Shown here: positions 33,955 to 47,716 of the stretch, one piece after another
How the letters are laid out: the number at the start of each line of letters is the position of its first letter
Numbering within the stretch: position 1 is the stretch's first letter
Origin: Oreocharis arfaki
Taxonomy: Eukaryota > Chordata > Aves > Passeriformes > Paramythiidae
Assembly (NCBI GenBank): GCA_013398015.1
Contig: VZRR01006606.1
Coordinates: 43,527 to 107,526, forward strand
Direction of reading: 5' to 3'
Length of the DNA: 64,000 bases
Notes under the pieces: generated by a model
The model's database searches: none
Seen by the model: only the letters and a program-made list of their open reading frames with translations
What the model was told of the DNA's origin: nothing
Program-made: the position numbers and the translations under genes

Positions 33955-36900
33955 AAACATTTTACCTAATACTGAACTTGAAGCATTAGTACTGTGTGCA
34001 ACAAACATTGACGTAAATAACTAAATCAACACTCAATTGGTTTTGAAAAAAGTTGACATACTTGAGCTTAAGTATCTTTCCTCTTGTCATGCTCTCTAAC
34101 CCTCATATTACTCACAGTGCTGATACTTAGTAGATAGGGCATCCTTTTCTCCACTCCCTCTGTTTTTTGTTAAATGCCAAGTGAGATACATAAAAGGTGC
34201 ACTTCATCAAGTCAGGTTGTGTTGTACTCTTGGCTAATATTAAAAAAATAGAGAACTTCTGTCTAAAAGAAAAAAGACAAATGGCATCAAGTGAAGCCTA
34301 AAATGTCATCGTGAAGCATGAAATCAACTTCTTTTTCACACACCTTTAACGATATCAGTATCTGCAAAACTTGCTATTTCAAATCAGAAAATGAAGGATT
34401 AGAGCCACATGGTAGCCAACTAAATTCTTCAGTTGCAATCTGCTTCTCTACTTGGGATCTCAGGCCTCAAGTGTCTGTGTGGGCAACATAAACAAGTTCC
34501 TACAGGGCAGGAAAAGCCCACATTGCACTGCAGAGCATGCTAAGAAACTGTTCTTTATTTCGCTTCAAATGTAAGGCAGATAAATATTTACAAGATTAAC
34601 TTGGCACAGTTAGCACAAGACTTGTGGAAATTTTGTAAATTTAAAGGTACAGTTGTCACTCTGGAAAAAGAATTCCTGAAGTGCAGGTGAATTAAGAGAG
34701 TCTTCTCACTTTCTGTTAGCAGATTGCATGGTGTGCTCGTGGCATACTTGCTTTAAGTTCCATATTCACTCTGAGATAAACTAGTGCTTTATTCAGACTT
34801 TATTCAGCCTCTAAAATCCTTTTTAACCACATACATATCCAGCCAAACATCTAATTATATTTTGCCATACAAAGTAGTATGAAATAAACACTCACTTTAA
34901 ATGTCATTACCTTAATTATGGTAATGGCTTCAGGAGAAACCCACAGAATTATGGCTGATGATATTAGTCTTCTCAGCCTTAGAAAATAATACACAACCAT
35001 CAGCTACATAAATCTGATAATGACAAGAAACAGCAGAGCAAAAAGGTGTTGCTGAAACCATGCTAACCACGTATGCTGTTAAAATCAGTGGGAAAAGATG
35101 GATAAAGATGCCCTGTTTTCAAAGGAATCAGAGTTCAGCCTAGCTTTTCAAGTTTAGCCAAGAGAAGAAGAATTCTCCCTTTTCTCTTGATAATACAGAT
35201 GTTGGTTTCCCAGCTAGTAACACACCCTCTGCCTGAGTGGGATGGCTCTTTATGGAATTAGGAAGATTCCCAAAGACTAGAAATCCAGAAATACTTCCCA
35301 AGAGCTCCCCAGCCTGTATGCAACAGGCTGCCACCATGAAAGATGATGGAAGGGGAAACAACAACAAGAGAGGGAGAAGATGGAAAAATTTGGCACAGTG
35401 ATATACATAAAGGATCTATTACTAGAGGAAAGTGAGGGAAAAAGATAACTAGGAATGCCTTTACTCTGTGTTGATGCTGTTGCTTTGCCCCTAATTGGCC
35501 ATTGTGTTGTGCCTGTGGGAAATGTCACCTTGAGATAACAAAGCATAAACACCATGAATGGAACCACACCTCATGTATTTTAGACTCCAGTCTAAGTCTT
35601 CATTTTTTTTTTCTTGTAAGAACTATGCCAGAATATGCCGCAGAAATAGGTCTTAAATAATTAGTTTCAGATCACTTAAAATTCATAATGATTTCTTTGC
35701 AGCAGTGCTACAAGAACCACTACCTGCATACTGTGCACCACTGCAGGGCATAGTCTGGACACCAGGGCATGTCTGGCCTGGTTGTCCCACACCTACTGAG
35801 TAAATCTGATTTCCTCAGGATGCCTCAGAGGAAGTGTATTGTTCATGCAAAACTCCCTTGAACGTGTGCTGTTATAAGGGAATTAATGAAAAGATGCAGA
35901 CGTAGCTCTTGCTAGTAAAAGGCCCTTGATCATACAAGGGATGGCACTGTTGTCACATTTTAGAGAAAGATGTCAGCAGCTCTTATGGCATACGGTTTTC
36001 TGAATCTGGCAGGATCACTGCCGCCCTGTAAACACCTTCATTTGAGTGTCACCTGCAACTGCTAAATGCCTGCTTAGCATTAAAAGGGCACAATTGCTGC
36101 TAAATATACGTAAAAACTGGGGTTTTTGTTTACACAATGATGAATCTCCACCAAACCCACACTATTTCCTTCTCTTCCTTCCGAGGACTTACACTGAAAT
36201 ACAGAAAGCAGTGAAGACTGTGCCTCATACAGTTAACGATGAGATTTGATACTTCCAGCAGCAGAACCTGTTCTCAGAATGACGAACAGCTCGCTATCTA
36301 CGAGGTGTATTTTCTGGATTGCCAAGGATGTTACGTATAGTACACTTCAGCAAAGCATAAAGAAATACAGTCTTCTCACCATCTGGGAACATCCCCCTGA
36401 TGTCACATAAAAATAGGTTACACAGAGGGGATGCTAAGGGCAAAGACCGTGATAATAATGCACAGGGAGGAACCCCTTCAGTTACCAACTGCCTGTCTGG
36501 CCCTGACAAAAGTTACTGCTGCAGTTCGTAAGAGGTCACTGGAACAGCAAGGCTCACTTAAGAAATATTGCGTGAACAAGAAAAAAATAGCCCTGAATTT
36601 TACTGCCTCATTGTAAGAGACAACAGATGGATGCAGAGAGATGTCAACTACTTTGTGATTATTATGCCAAAGGATATTTTAAGGAAGGACTTCAAGGATT
36701 TAACAAATTTTAACAAACGCTTTCGGGGAGAACAAGGGGAATAATTCACAGGGTGTACACAAGGTCTTATCTCAGAATATAACTGAGAAGCTGGCCTAGC
36801 TGAGGAGGTGACTTCACCAGAATCATAAGGAAAAAAAGCCACAGAAGTGAACATATCCATCTGCTGTGCTAGAAAAAGGCACTGAAAAAACCCAAAATTT

Positions 36901-39900
36901 AAAGAAAAGGAGTAAAACGGCCAAGGCAAGAGAGAAGGATACGGTCCTTACAGCAGCATCCCAAACAGGTAAGAAGAGGCCACAATTGAATTTGGGAAAT
37001 CCAAAATAAAAAATAGATAGCTGGAACCAAAATGTGAGATGATATTTGGACCAGAGATTCAGTTTTAAACTAGCTAATTAAAAAACCCCCATGTTTATTC
37101 AAAAAATCTTCCAGCCTCAGACACATGAATGTGAGGCCCTAGTGAAGGTCTAGTGAAGCAGCAGCAGCCAATCACTACAGGCTAAGGGGTAGCAATTCAG
37201 GTTGCAGTGACAAGTGAAGGAGACAGAGGGAATTCTTCTGGGAGATGTGACTGCTTAAGAGCTGAGACAAAGATTGAAAACCCTCATGCTTGGGTAAGAG
37301 ACCTCACCCTCACTTCTGTAGGTACTTTAAACAGGTTTCTGAATAACAGACAAAAACCCCACAACAGTAGAAAACCAGTTCTCCCTCTCTCTCCCAGACA
37401 GCCTTAAAGAACTAATTGGGCTGATAGCACTGGTGTAGCTTTCCAAACATTCAGAATTGTAATACTTTATATTGTTAGGAGAAATGGCTTTCTGAAAGAA
37501 ACTCCCTTAATGCATTAAGCCTTATGTGTTTCAATCATAAAGATGCACAAAGACTGCGAGGGGAGAGCAATGTATTTCAGGCAATTAGACATGAGATGAC
37601 ATAGCTGTCATTGCTCATTGACTGCCTTTGACAATGTCTACTGCAAATGGCACAGATCCCTATGGAAGTCTTTCAAAAGCTCACAGTGTTTAATCTGCAG
37701 ACATTTTAATTTGAAATAAAAGTGATATTTTCTTCAAACAGAATGAGAATAGGGTGAGCAACAATGATCCAGACAGCCTTAAAGCACTCCAGGGTAAGCC
37801 TGTCAACAGGTGATACACCTTGTGCATGCTCACAAGCCGTGTACCTAACCTAATTTTCAGAAGACTGAGTGGCAAATTCACAAATATGTTTTTAATGGCA
37901 TGAGAAGAAGGTGTTGTTTGAGTCATTTGCCAAAGAATCTGAATATCTTGTTTAGCTCGGAGATGTGGGGGGAAAATATCATATAAAAGACCCCCAAACC
38001 AACAAAACCCCCTTTCCAGGACATGTTTAGAACAAAAATCCTGTCTGGCATATATTATAGTGGAACAGAAACACATTGTGTCAACATGTAAGTTACAGAG
38101 ATGACCCCACCACTCATTTTGGAGTAGTTCTGCCATCCTGTGGAAGAGCTCTGAGAAAACAGCTTTAAGCAAACAGCTAACAGGAGGGGAGGGTGGAACC
38201 AACAGAGAAAGCTCTACCCTACAGCACTTGGTACTCAGTAAGTGGGTTCTTTAGGCTGAGGATAAAACTAGCCCTCACCTTCCTCCCACACCAGTCCAGC
38301 ACTGTGCTGTTTATGACACCAAGCACTGCCTTGGGTATTCAGCCACGGTCCCACTTCCTGCTCAGTCAGCCCTCGTGCCTGCGGAAATCACCTGCCACTG
38401 TTTTAAAAAGGGATGCACTAACTGTGACGTACTGACTGTGTTCCATTGCCCTGTTGATCCAGGTTTCACTTCATCCAGGCCACCCCATCCTGCCTCTGAG
38501 AGCACAGTGTTGATTGCCTTAGGTGGATTCTCCCCACAACTCACACCTTCGACAGCAAAGACGTGTCCATCTGTGTCTCCTCTAAGAAAGGAAATTCCTC
38601 ACTTCTGAACAAGAGATCAAGTGAATACTGACAGCATTAGCGTTATGAAAGTAAACAACATGCATAAACATGCATGAAAATGGGAAGATATTGTAGTATT
38701 GATTGGCATCACATTTTTATCTGTAATCAACTGTTCACTGCAAGATGAACCAAGGGAGCTATGTAGTTTTCATAAATAGGGGAATTTTTTGTGGTGTGCT
38801 ACTAGTTAAACTAAAGGATTAAATTACAGGACCAGGTTGTTCCTATAATAGCCCGGGTGCGAAATTTTTGCAGACTTCACGTCCAGCCCAGCTGAATACT
38901 CATTTCAAACAGAAAAACACTGCAGAAAGGGATGCAGGCTGAGCAGCAGAATCGCAGGCACAGCAGAACTCTTTGGGATTGGTTTTTGTCTTATGTAAAG
39001 GTTCTGCTTTTTCAACAATTTTTAGTTCACCACTCTATGCTGTGTTTCTCAGCAGCACAAGCCTCAAGATTTTTCCTCTGGAGAAATCTTGCACAGATTG
39101 CTCGTACCAGTCCAGCCACAGGCTGAGCAATCTGTTCTGGGTTTTTGTTTTGTTTTGTTGTTTTTCTTTCTTGGCTTTACTGCAACGAGCTCTTTAAGGT
39201 ACCACAAGCCGTTCCTTTCTCTACCAGAAAACAAAAAATTATCTTGAATTTTAATGTCTTCTACCAAGAAGTTCATGCTCTAGGTGGATGTTTAGCTGAG
39301 CAGAAATTCAGTAGCAAACATAAATTGCTACCAGCATTTTTACCATTTATCATTTTTGACACACGACCTTGCACAGGTTACAGCCATACAGGAGTATAAT
39401 TCTGATAATAAATTGCGAAGCAAATATCTGTAAACATCTTTTCCTCTGTTATAGACCCCAGACATTTTAGCAGTTTTAGGCACTTGTACCAGGTATCTTC
39501 ATGCAGTCCAATGACAAGTATGCTTAGGTCACGTATTTTCTTAGATTTACCAACCAACACAGTTTCTTGGTACTTCAAAGAGATCAACAGAGCTTTGCCC
39601 TCCTGTAGCACTGAAAACCACCAAACCATTGTATTACATGGGATGCAGAGAACTTTCCATTCATTTGCATAAGGGAGACATAAAAACTGCCTCAGAGGCT
39701 TCTAGAAAAGAAGACTTGAAAGTCAATGCATCCCAGCTTGCTACTGGATGTGCAACTCAATACTGTTGAAAAGGATTTTGACCACCTTTGGTTTGACCAA
39801 GTCTAAACGGTTTCCCCATTTTAAATGCAAGAATGATTACCTCATTTATAAACTCCAAGAAATTTGAGAGAGAGTCAGAAAGGACCTGAACGTGCTGGCA

Positions 39901-40204
39901 TCACTGCCCCTCATTTATCTGGAACCTTCTCTTGTCATCATCTGCTGCCTTTCAGGACTGAGCTCCTAACACATGGTCACAGAATCTTGTTTCATGCCAC
40001 TAAAAAGTATATTGTTGTTTTCAGGGGCTAACTCTTAAAAAATTTAAGTATGAAAAATTAGGTAGCAAGACATCAAACAACATTTCTAAGTACAGATGGC
40101 TTGTTCCTAATCCCAGCTAGGACAATCTAATATTTACCTGTGACAAAAGTAGGGAGGGAGCTGCTCCAATTTTGCTGATAATTAGCATAAATTCATTTTC
40201 CAGA
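33955..40204. other. AT-rich unique sequence, no gene recognised
   Basis: About 6.2 kb without a recognised repeat or exon. The longest frame outside simple sequence in the whole window is here (37690-38202, reverse, 170 codons). I see no known motif in it and treat it as a chance frame. Conserved non-coding elements cannot be excluded. Confidence 0.55.
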
Positions 40205-40327
40205 GAATCATAGAATGGTTTGGGTTTGAAGTGACCTTAGAGATGATCTTGTTCAGCTCCCCTGCCATGGGCAGGGACAGCTTCCAACAGACCTGGTTGC
40301 TTCCAACAGACCTGTAGTCCTGGCCTA
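40205..40327 (-). mobile_element. CR1 LINE 3' tail, reverse strand, with 19-bp duplication
   Basis: The forward strand reads gaatcatagaatggtttggg, gatgatcttgttcagctccc and ctgccatgggcagggacagc, the reverse complement of a CR1 3' end. Where the consensus has one 'cttccactagacctggttgc' segment, this copy has cttccaacagacctg twice, starting at 40281 and 40300, a 19-bp tandem duplication. It ends abruptly at 'tcctggcct'. Confidence 0.92.
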
Positions 40328-40611
40328 CAGTTTTCAATGTAGAATCACAGAGAAAAAAGTTGTCTTGACTAAATCACATTAACTTAAGATAACAATGTGC
40401 TCATCAGGCAATTTTCAAAGCCACAAATTCTTTTAAAATTCTTTATATGTTTACTGATATGTCTCTGAGCATGAGATTTCCATGCTGTATGTTGCAAATG
40501 GGTCATTACTTCACAAGACAAAATTAATTTCTTTCCCTCCTGTAAAAGGGAAGGGCCAGTGACTGACCATCACTCCAGATCAGAAGGATAAATTAGAAAG
40601 CTTACTTGTAC

Positions 40612-40795
40612 AGAAGGGTTTTTTCGGTGGCTTATTTTTTTCAGTGGGTTTTTTTCTGGTTGTGGGGTTTTGGGGTTTGGGATTTTTTTTGTGTGCTTTC
40701 TGCTTGTTTGTTTTTGTTTGTTTGTTTGGCTGCTTTGGGGTTTTTTTGTTTGTGTGTGTTGATTTTTTTGTTTGTTTGCTTTCTCCTTGATGCAG
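40612..40795 (+). repeat. T/G-rich low-complexity tract
   Basis: The forward strand is dominated by T and G with tttgtttg-type motifs and several ggggtttt blocks. The frames on both strands across it translate to Phe/Leu/Cys-rich or Lys/Asn/Gln-rich low-complexity sequence and are not genes. Confidence 0.88.
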
Positions 40796-41410
40796 AAAAA
40801 GGATATGTTCTTAATGAAAATGAAATGAAAGTGAACATGGATTTAATAATGAGAAAGAGCACAGGGAGAAACTCACATAATTCAAAACTCATTCTGTGAT
40901 ACCCGAAATGTCTGGAAAATGTTTTATCTACATTACAGAACTTCAAGCTGTACTAAGTTCCCGTATCCCTAACTTCAATTGTTAGCTCACTAAATATTTT
41001 CCCAGAAGGAATATGAATTAAACATTATAGGAAAAATTTCACTAAATACAGCCTGGAGAAAGCAGGTGCAGCTCTTAGAGAAGTGTCTGGCTCCAGTGCA
41101 ACTCAATGGTGTAAATTACATCTCCAACATCCACGTTGTTAGCATTAGAGTAAATTATGAGTAGATTCTACAAAATCCAAAATGTCATGCTGATGTAAAA
41201 ATATGATAAGAGAAGGGAGAGTTGGGAGTGAAGAAAGAATGATGAGAAAAACTGAGTAAGCGTGGCAGAGTAATGTGATGTATATGAACAAACAACACCC
41301 ATATGAGTTATAGGCTCCATTAATTCCTTTCCTCCTTATGTTTACTTTTTTGCCTAGAGGGAATGTAATATAAAGGAGAATTCCTTGTTTCAGATTATGC
41401 TTCTACTATT

Positions 41411-41427
41411 AAAAAAAAAAAAAAAAA
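41411..41427 (+). repeat. A17 homopolymer
   Basis: Seventeen consecutive A bases. It could be a poly(A) tail, but no retroposed body was recognised upstream. Confidence 0.9.
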
Positions 41428-41696
41428 TCCGGAACCAACATGAGTGTGGAGACTTCAGTAATTGGACCCATACATCACCACAGGTTGTCAAAACAAACTT
41501 TTATTCTGCTTTGCAGAGGTGGTTGTTTCAGAAGTGAAGACCTAGGAAGACACTGATGCTAAACAGTGCTGAATGCCTCCTGCAAGGTGCTAAGTGCCTC
41601 GAATGTCCATTTAATAAGTGTGAATTGAGAGCAGCCAGCAATACACAAGAGATGCTAAAATGTTCTGCAACACAGAGGTACAGATATGTCAGATCC

Positions 41697-41725
41697 TTTT
41701 TTTTGGTGGCTTTTTTTTTTTTTTT
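41697..41725 (+). repeat. T8 and T15 homopolymers separated by GGTGGC
   Basis: Two T runs (41697-41704 and 41711-41725) split by a six-base spacer. Simple sequence. Confidence 0.9.
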
Positions 41726-42275
41726 AACAAGGTCTGCGTGATGCTGCTTTCATCCATGTTCTTTAGAGGTGAAGACAGCACTGAAAAGGTGCTTGTATGC
41801 AGCACTTTCCCATCTTGCAATCCCTCATGGTTTTATTTGAACTGGCACATACTGGTGTGCAGAAGCAGGGCTCCCCCGTCTTCACCACCAATTTGCTCCA
41901 TGGGAAGCTGCTGAGCTGCAGTGGCAGCCAGAGCAGGGTTGGGAACCCTTCACACTGCAAATGGCACCTGTGACACACACTCTCCTTCTCCCTGCACAAG
42001 CAGCGAGTGATGATGACCTGCTGCATCCATCCATCAGTGTCAGGCTGAGAGGCACTTCAGTTGAACACATCTGGGACATATACATCCTGTTTACACCATG
42101 GCAAACATGGGAATTATGATCTGCATTAAAACCCAGATATCCAGGCACATCCTATGCATGAGCAAGTTCCTGTTGTGACATAGGACAGCTTAAATTGCTG
42201 GGTGGTGGTTCGTTACCTATCCAAACACACAAATCAGCAAACAAATAAATTTACTATAATCTGAGGGAAACGACT

Positions 42276-42303
42276 GGCTGTGATGGAGTGGCTGTGATGG
42301 AGT
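42276..42303 (+). repeat. Perfect 14-bp tandem duplication
   Basis: The unit ggctgtgatggagt occurs twice in direct succession (42276-42289 and 42290-42303), followed by a G run. A simple replication-slippage product. Confidence 0.9.
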
Positions 42304-43611
42304 GGGGGATTTTCCCAAGGAAATGCAGAAACAGACATTGGCTGTGGTAGATGGCGTAACGCAACTGACTTTCGTCTTGTATTATCACATCTTGTCACAT
42401 TAACAGAAGTACTTATTTGAATTTCCACGGTTTGGAGCAGCCAAAGCGGAACTTGCAGCTGACCTAAACCCATGAAGCAGTCTGAGTAGCTTTAGAGCAG
42501 ACACAGTGTTTTCACAAAGCAAGTACAAGTGCTTTATGTGACTAGAAAAAATACTGTTGTGACATGACTGACCAGATGCTTAATTGCTCTCTTCAGTACA
42601 AGACCATTCGTCTGACATACCAAACATCAGGAATAAAGCAAAGAGGAGATCCTGTGAAACAAGGGATAGACACAAAAACTACTTCAACATGAATAAATGG
42701 ACTTCGAACAATTTCTTGCCCACTGCTATTATAACAATCAATTAGAAATTTCCTGTAGGGTGCTGCAGTGCACAAAACAAATACAGCAGCAGTCAGGTTC
42801 ACTACAAGAAACAGACCTTTAAAAAAAAGAAAGTGAAACAATCTGTTCCCTGAAAACCCCGCAGGAGGAGGGAGAAGTAACAGAAAAGAAAGAGGGAAAA
42901 GGAATAGAAAGGAAAGGTGGAGAGGAGAATGATCTCCCTTTAATTTGACAACATTTTATTTACATAAAGTTAGATCTAAGGAAAATGCAGGATGGTATGA
43001 CTTCGGCCTGTGATTCCAAATCATAGGCTGCCTGATATAAAGTGATGGGGCATTGAAAACGTCCCTTTCTAAAGCATTGATTCTAACTAATTTAGTGCTT
43101 TCTGATACAAAGCTTTGTTAAATCTCTTCCCCCTTCAAACATCTGTCAAGGAACAAAAATCTGCTCTTATGCTTTTGTTTCTCCAGAAACATCTGACTTA
43201 GAGTAGAAAATGGGAACTGGTGAGACCAGTGCAAAAATAATTGGGACCTGTGTGATTTCTGTTGGCATGAAGAGCCCAAACCACAACCCAGGCATTAACA
43301 ACGTAAACTGCAAGGCTTTGGGAGGCCAAGACCACCTCCTAGGAAATGTCTGTGTGTACAATCATGGCCACTTTGGAGACAAGTGCCATTGGGAATGTCT
43401 GCATTCAGGAGGGGTACAAGCATCAGGGCTGCCTAGGTCTGCTTGAATTTGCAAGTGACATCAGGCAAGTGCAAGCTTGCAAAGAGGAAAGAGGGTGCAA
43501 ACTGAGAGAAGCTGAACAGTATCTGATGGGAATGGGTTTATAATGCTTGACTGTCATATTAAAACAAAATTCCAGGAAAAGGATTTGTTAAAAAAAAGAC
43601 TTTGAACATTC

Positions 43612-43664
43612 ATGGGGGGAATTGGAACTAGATGATCTTCTATTGCAGAATTAGATTCTGTGAT
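43612..43664 (+). mobile_element. CR1 LINE 3' tail, very short
   Basis: The string ggaattggaactagatgatc followed by ttctattgcagaattagatt and ctgtgat matches the last bases of the CR1 3' end in sense orientation. The usual 'ttaaggtcccttccaaccc' portion is absent or replaced. Short and degenerate, but the gttggaactagatgatc core is distinctive. Confidence 0.6.
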
Positions 43665-46600
43665 AACCAGATTTTAAATAGCCAGAATGTAATTGCCTAC
43701 AACACATCAACCCTAACAGCTTACCTACCATAATAATGCTAAAATTAAAAGTCTTAAGGTGCTTTTAAAATTTTTTTACCTACTAAAATCTGATTCTAAG
43801 TCAGAATTTTGTACCTGACATCACACCTGTAAAGGTGATTACATCTGTAACAAATACACCTTGGACCTTTGGCAAAGGTCCCTGAACCCTTGGAAAAGCA
43901 CATGCAGCTCTGCAGCACCGGACCATGACTTGGCTGTGTTCCTCCTTTCTCCCCCACAGCTAAGAGAGGAAAGGCACAGGTCTCTAAACCTACATTATCA
44001 AAATAAATTAAAGCTCTAGAGGGCAATTCAACAGTCAGATTCTGGCCAAACAGCTGGAGACAGACAGATAATGGAAAAAAAGGCTCTGAACCTACTGCCT
44101 GATTTTTTCCACTAACCCAAAGTAGTATGGGGAGAGTTCTGATAAATAAAAAAAAGGAGAGAGAAACAATCTAGCTGTATGGGCTTAAAAATTGTATTTT
44201 GCAAAGTGCTCAGTCTGCTTTACCCTGGCCTTGAGCACTGGGAGCTGAAGAAAGAGAAAGGATTTTTAGGAGTAAATGCAGTGCAGCGCTGTGGAAGACG
44301 AGGTGTTCTGCAAACCTGATGGTGTTACCTATGGTTTTGAGGATAATTATTAAGCAGCTGCCTGAACAGTGGATCATATCCCATCTCAATCACAACGCAG
44401 CACAAGAAAGAAAATCCCTCTCAGGCTCCAGAGATGAATTAATAAATATGAAAGCAAAAGTCCCATTTTTTTCCTCTGTGATTTATTTTTAATTACCATG
44501 AAGGCAGGCCATCTCCAGATGTATGAAAATAAAATCTAGATATAAGATACACTGAATGCAGGATGAATGTCAGGAACCCTCCACATGCTAAGTCAGTTTA
44601 TGATAAACAGCATAAGAAAAAAGCATTTTAAGCAATTTCTGCCATACCCAAGTCAATCAAGGACTGCATTTACTATTATGGGGCAAGTGTCCTCACATCA
44701 GCATGGCAGACACAACTATACATGTACCCCAGAAGCATAGAAAATTCTACATATTGGTATAGTGTTATTGAGATCACACTGTTAATCAGTGATTCAAAAG
44801 CACAGCAAAGTTTAGGAAGAAAATCCTGACCTACAGAAGCTACTGACACCGCTCCCATTGGAGTCAAAAGAGCTGGAGTTGGCCTATAATCCCTGCTGCA
44901 AAGACCTTTTGAATTTAAATTCTAGCAACAGCAGAGATAGAGCAGCATAACAATGGTTGGACAGTCAGATAAGTTGAATGCAACTGCATAAACCATGGGA
45001 ATTTGAAGAGGCTGAACCAGCAATTTTCAGAGTACTAATATTCTATAAATCTTCCAGGTGAGTCAAGCTGAATGGGTATTTTACCTCCTAAACAAGGAAA
45101 GATAAGCAAAGGATTATGATGATATTAGAGATTTTCAATTCACTTAAGTTCGTTGTGAGATAAGGTTAAACAAAGAGTTCAATTACAGTGCAACATTCAG
45201 GTTAACATAGAGATAACAATGGGCAGGTACTTGTTACCTGATTAGCTGAACAAAAGAAAAATTAATATTTGCAAGGCAAAAAAAAAGTTTAGTAAAAAAT
45301 AATTAATCTAGAATACCTATGCAAGTGTAGGTGACATTTGATAGGCTCAGTCATTAGAATTGCAGAAGCATTCTTTTTTAAGGAATTTACTTCCCTGGGA
45401 TTTCTAGACCCACACATCCCTTATTCTCCCCTTCCCTTAAAGGAATGTGAGATTTTTCACAAATTTCCATCTCCTCAGTAATGAGAATTTAATGATTGAA
45501 TATTATTAGTTGCTGGAGACTGCTCTAACAAACCAAAGGATAGCAGCAAATCTAATGTAAAAAATAACTGATAAATTCCTTTGCATGTTACCTGCCAGTC
45601 TTTTCACTCTGATTAGTAGGAAGTAAGAAAATATAACTAATTCTCACGATAGACATACAAATATACATATAGTATACATATAAATTACATATTTATTGGT
45701 GGTGTTCATATTTCTCTGATAATGCAAAAGGCAAATGCCTCTTTTCAGAATGGCCGTGCAGCAGTGAAACGGTAATCACTATTATTTCACCCAAAAAATA
45801 GAAATACCTCTTACGCTGAATTACATTGTTCCCAATGAATAGTTGTTTCGCTCCTTGAGTAAGTGTAGGAGTGCGTCACATTCTTCTGGGTATTTAAAGA
45901 AATGTATGTCATGTACAAACAAACCCACTGTTGATAAATATGGTTCTACAGGAAAGGGTGTTTCTAGGAAAATGTTTTACTCTAACTACTGTTTCTGCCA
46001 CTGCAAACCTGAACCAGGGAGATAATACTGATCACGCAGTACAATCTAAGCTTTTTAGCAGAGAGGAATGCTTCACAACCAGCATAGTAGTCTACAATCT
46101 CCCAGTAAAGCTCTATCACTTTGGGTTCTTGCAAGGTTCAATGTATTTCCACAGTGTCAAGGAGCTGGATTCCTAAAATTGGATGCTTTTGTTAGGTGAC
46201 TGAAAGCTCAATCAGGTGGAGCTGGAGAGCAGGAAACTGTGCCAAGTATTGGGTTATTATCAGAGAGAAAACCTTGTGTGTCCTGTTTACAGCGACTAAT
46301 ATTCGTAATTGCCTACACAGACTTTCGTTACAAATTTCCAGCATTCACTTATAACAGTCTTACTCCTCTTCTTAAAAAGCAGACAATAAAATTCTAGTGT
46401 CAGAGTCATCACCCAATAAATTTGTTAAAATGGCAGTTTCAGGAGCTGCTGTCCAAATCACAATTCCTGAAATATGTCAGGATTTTCTATACTCGATACT
46501 TTGGTTGTCGGAGTGCTGCCTTGCAAAAAACCCAGTGTCCCAAGAGTCTCTGACCACTTACCAGCCATTAAAACCTCCACTTCTCTGTGCTTCACCTCTA

Positions 46601-47390
46601 TTTGCTAAATTTTGGAGTAGAGCCGTAAGAATAGAACATCAATCACATTTAATGTTGCTTCCCTTCATCAGCAATGGAAAACCAGGTAATAAAAGAAGGT
46701 CACTCCTACATGGCTTGACTTTGGAAAAATTTCCTGAAGGGCAGTGGCCCGATACTGATGTAAAATATCTTCAATATTAAGGATCACTCCTGAATAAATA
46801 CCTGGAAAACTATTCCAGCTCAGGTGATATCATATTCAGCTGAAATTTATTTGATACTAGCTTCTGAGTTCTTGGTGCTGCTAAATATGCCCATGACAGG
46901 AACTGCTGAGCTAACCCTGGAAACAAAATTAACTGATAATTCCAAACATGGGTAGGATAGAGAGCTAATTGGAAAGTCTCCTAGCATTAAATAATTCCCA
47001 TCTGTCTTCAAAAGCATAGTATCAATCATAGCAACTGCAGCACTGGCCTTACTTTTCTGGCATTCTCCAAAGAGGAAATGAGAAAGGTACAGAATGTATA
47101 AATCATTTTGATATAAAAAGAAAGTACTTAGGGAGCCATGTAATGAATCCCCAGCACTGTCATCTATGTTAAAGGCCATGAAAAGTTTTGAAAGGTCCTG
47201 AGTATAAACAGCATAGAATAATGGAAAAGTGGTTTACAGCTTCATAGAGCAGTATGAAACTCTATCTTAAACAAGCACACAACCTAAAATCTAAATGAAC
47301 TCATAAACTAGTTACCAAAGGAAGGGAGGGACTAAGCTGTGTGTCTTATTCTGAATTTACAGGTCTTACATTTTAGCAGCAAATACCGGA

Positions 47391-47444
47391 TTGCCACTTA
47401 GATTAGCCATTTGCTAATTATTGCCACTTAGATTAGCCATTTGC
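47391..47444 (+). repeat. 30-bp tandem duplication
   Basis: The sequence starting ttgccacttagattagccat at 47391 recurs exactly 30 bp later at 47421. The second copy matches for 24 bases before diverging (ttgctaatt versus ttgcgattat). Confidence 0.93.
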
Positions 47445-47696
47445 GATTATTTCCATATTTTGAAAAATGCCTGGGTTATATTCAAACAATGCTTCTTGCT
47501 TTCCCGGCTATTAGAAAGCAGAAACTCAAGCACTCAGTGGGACTCAGAATCCGAAGGTGATGCTATCTCACACACTACAGGACTGCAGGTTAGCATTAAT
47601 CATGGAAAACATAGAGAACAATTTCCAGATAAAGAACAAAATGGCTTGTTCCTGGTTCGGAACAGAAGCATGCTCTCCAATGCTAATAAAATGAAG

Positions 47697-47716
47697 TAAA
47701 ATAAAATAAAATAAAA
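47697..47716 (+). repeat. (TAAAA)4 microsatellite
   Basis: Four exact TAAAA units in succession. Simple sequence. Confidence 0.93.

Larger units (their letters stand above)
40328..43611. other. Unique sequence with several simple-sequence tracts
   Basis: Holds a T/G-rich tract (40612-40795), an A17 run (41411-41427), T runs (41697-41725) and a 14-bp tandem pair (42276-42303). The patch 41780-42160 is more GC-balanced than its surroundings, but no exon or repeat family was recognised in it. Confidence 0.55.

Noticed and set aside
37690..38202. 170-codon reverse frame, the longest outside simple sequence
   Set aside because: No motif, signal peptide pattern or family resemblance. One frame of this length in 64 kb searched in six frames is plausible by chance. 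A protein search or RNA-seq would settle it.
41780..42160. Overlapping reverse frames of 87-88 codons in a GC-balanced patch
   Set aside because: Cys/Ser-rich translations with no recognisable fold or motif. Two overlapping frames of similar length cannot both be real, and neither has support.
46397..46780. 127-codon forward frame
   Set aside because: No recognisable domain, and base composition is no different from its surroundings.
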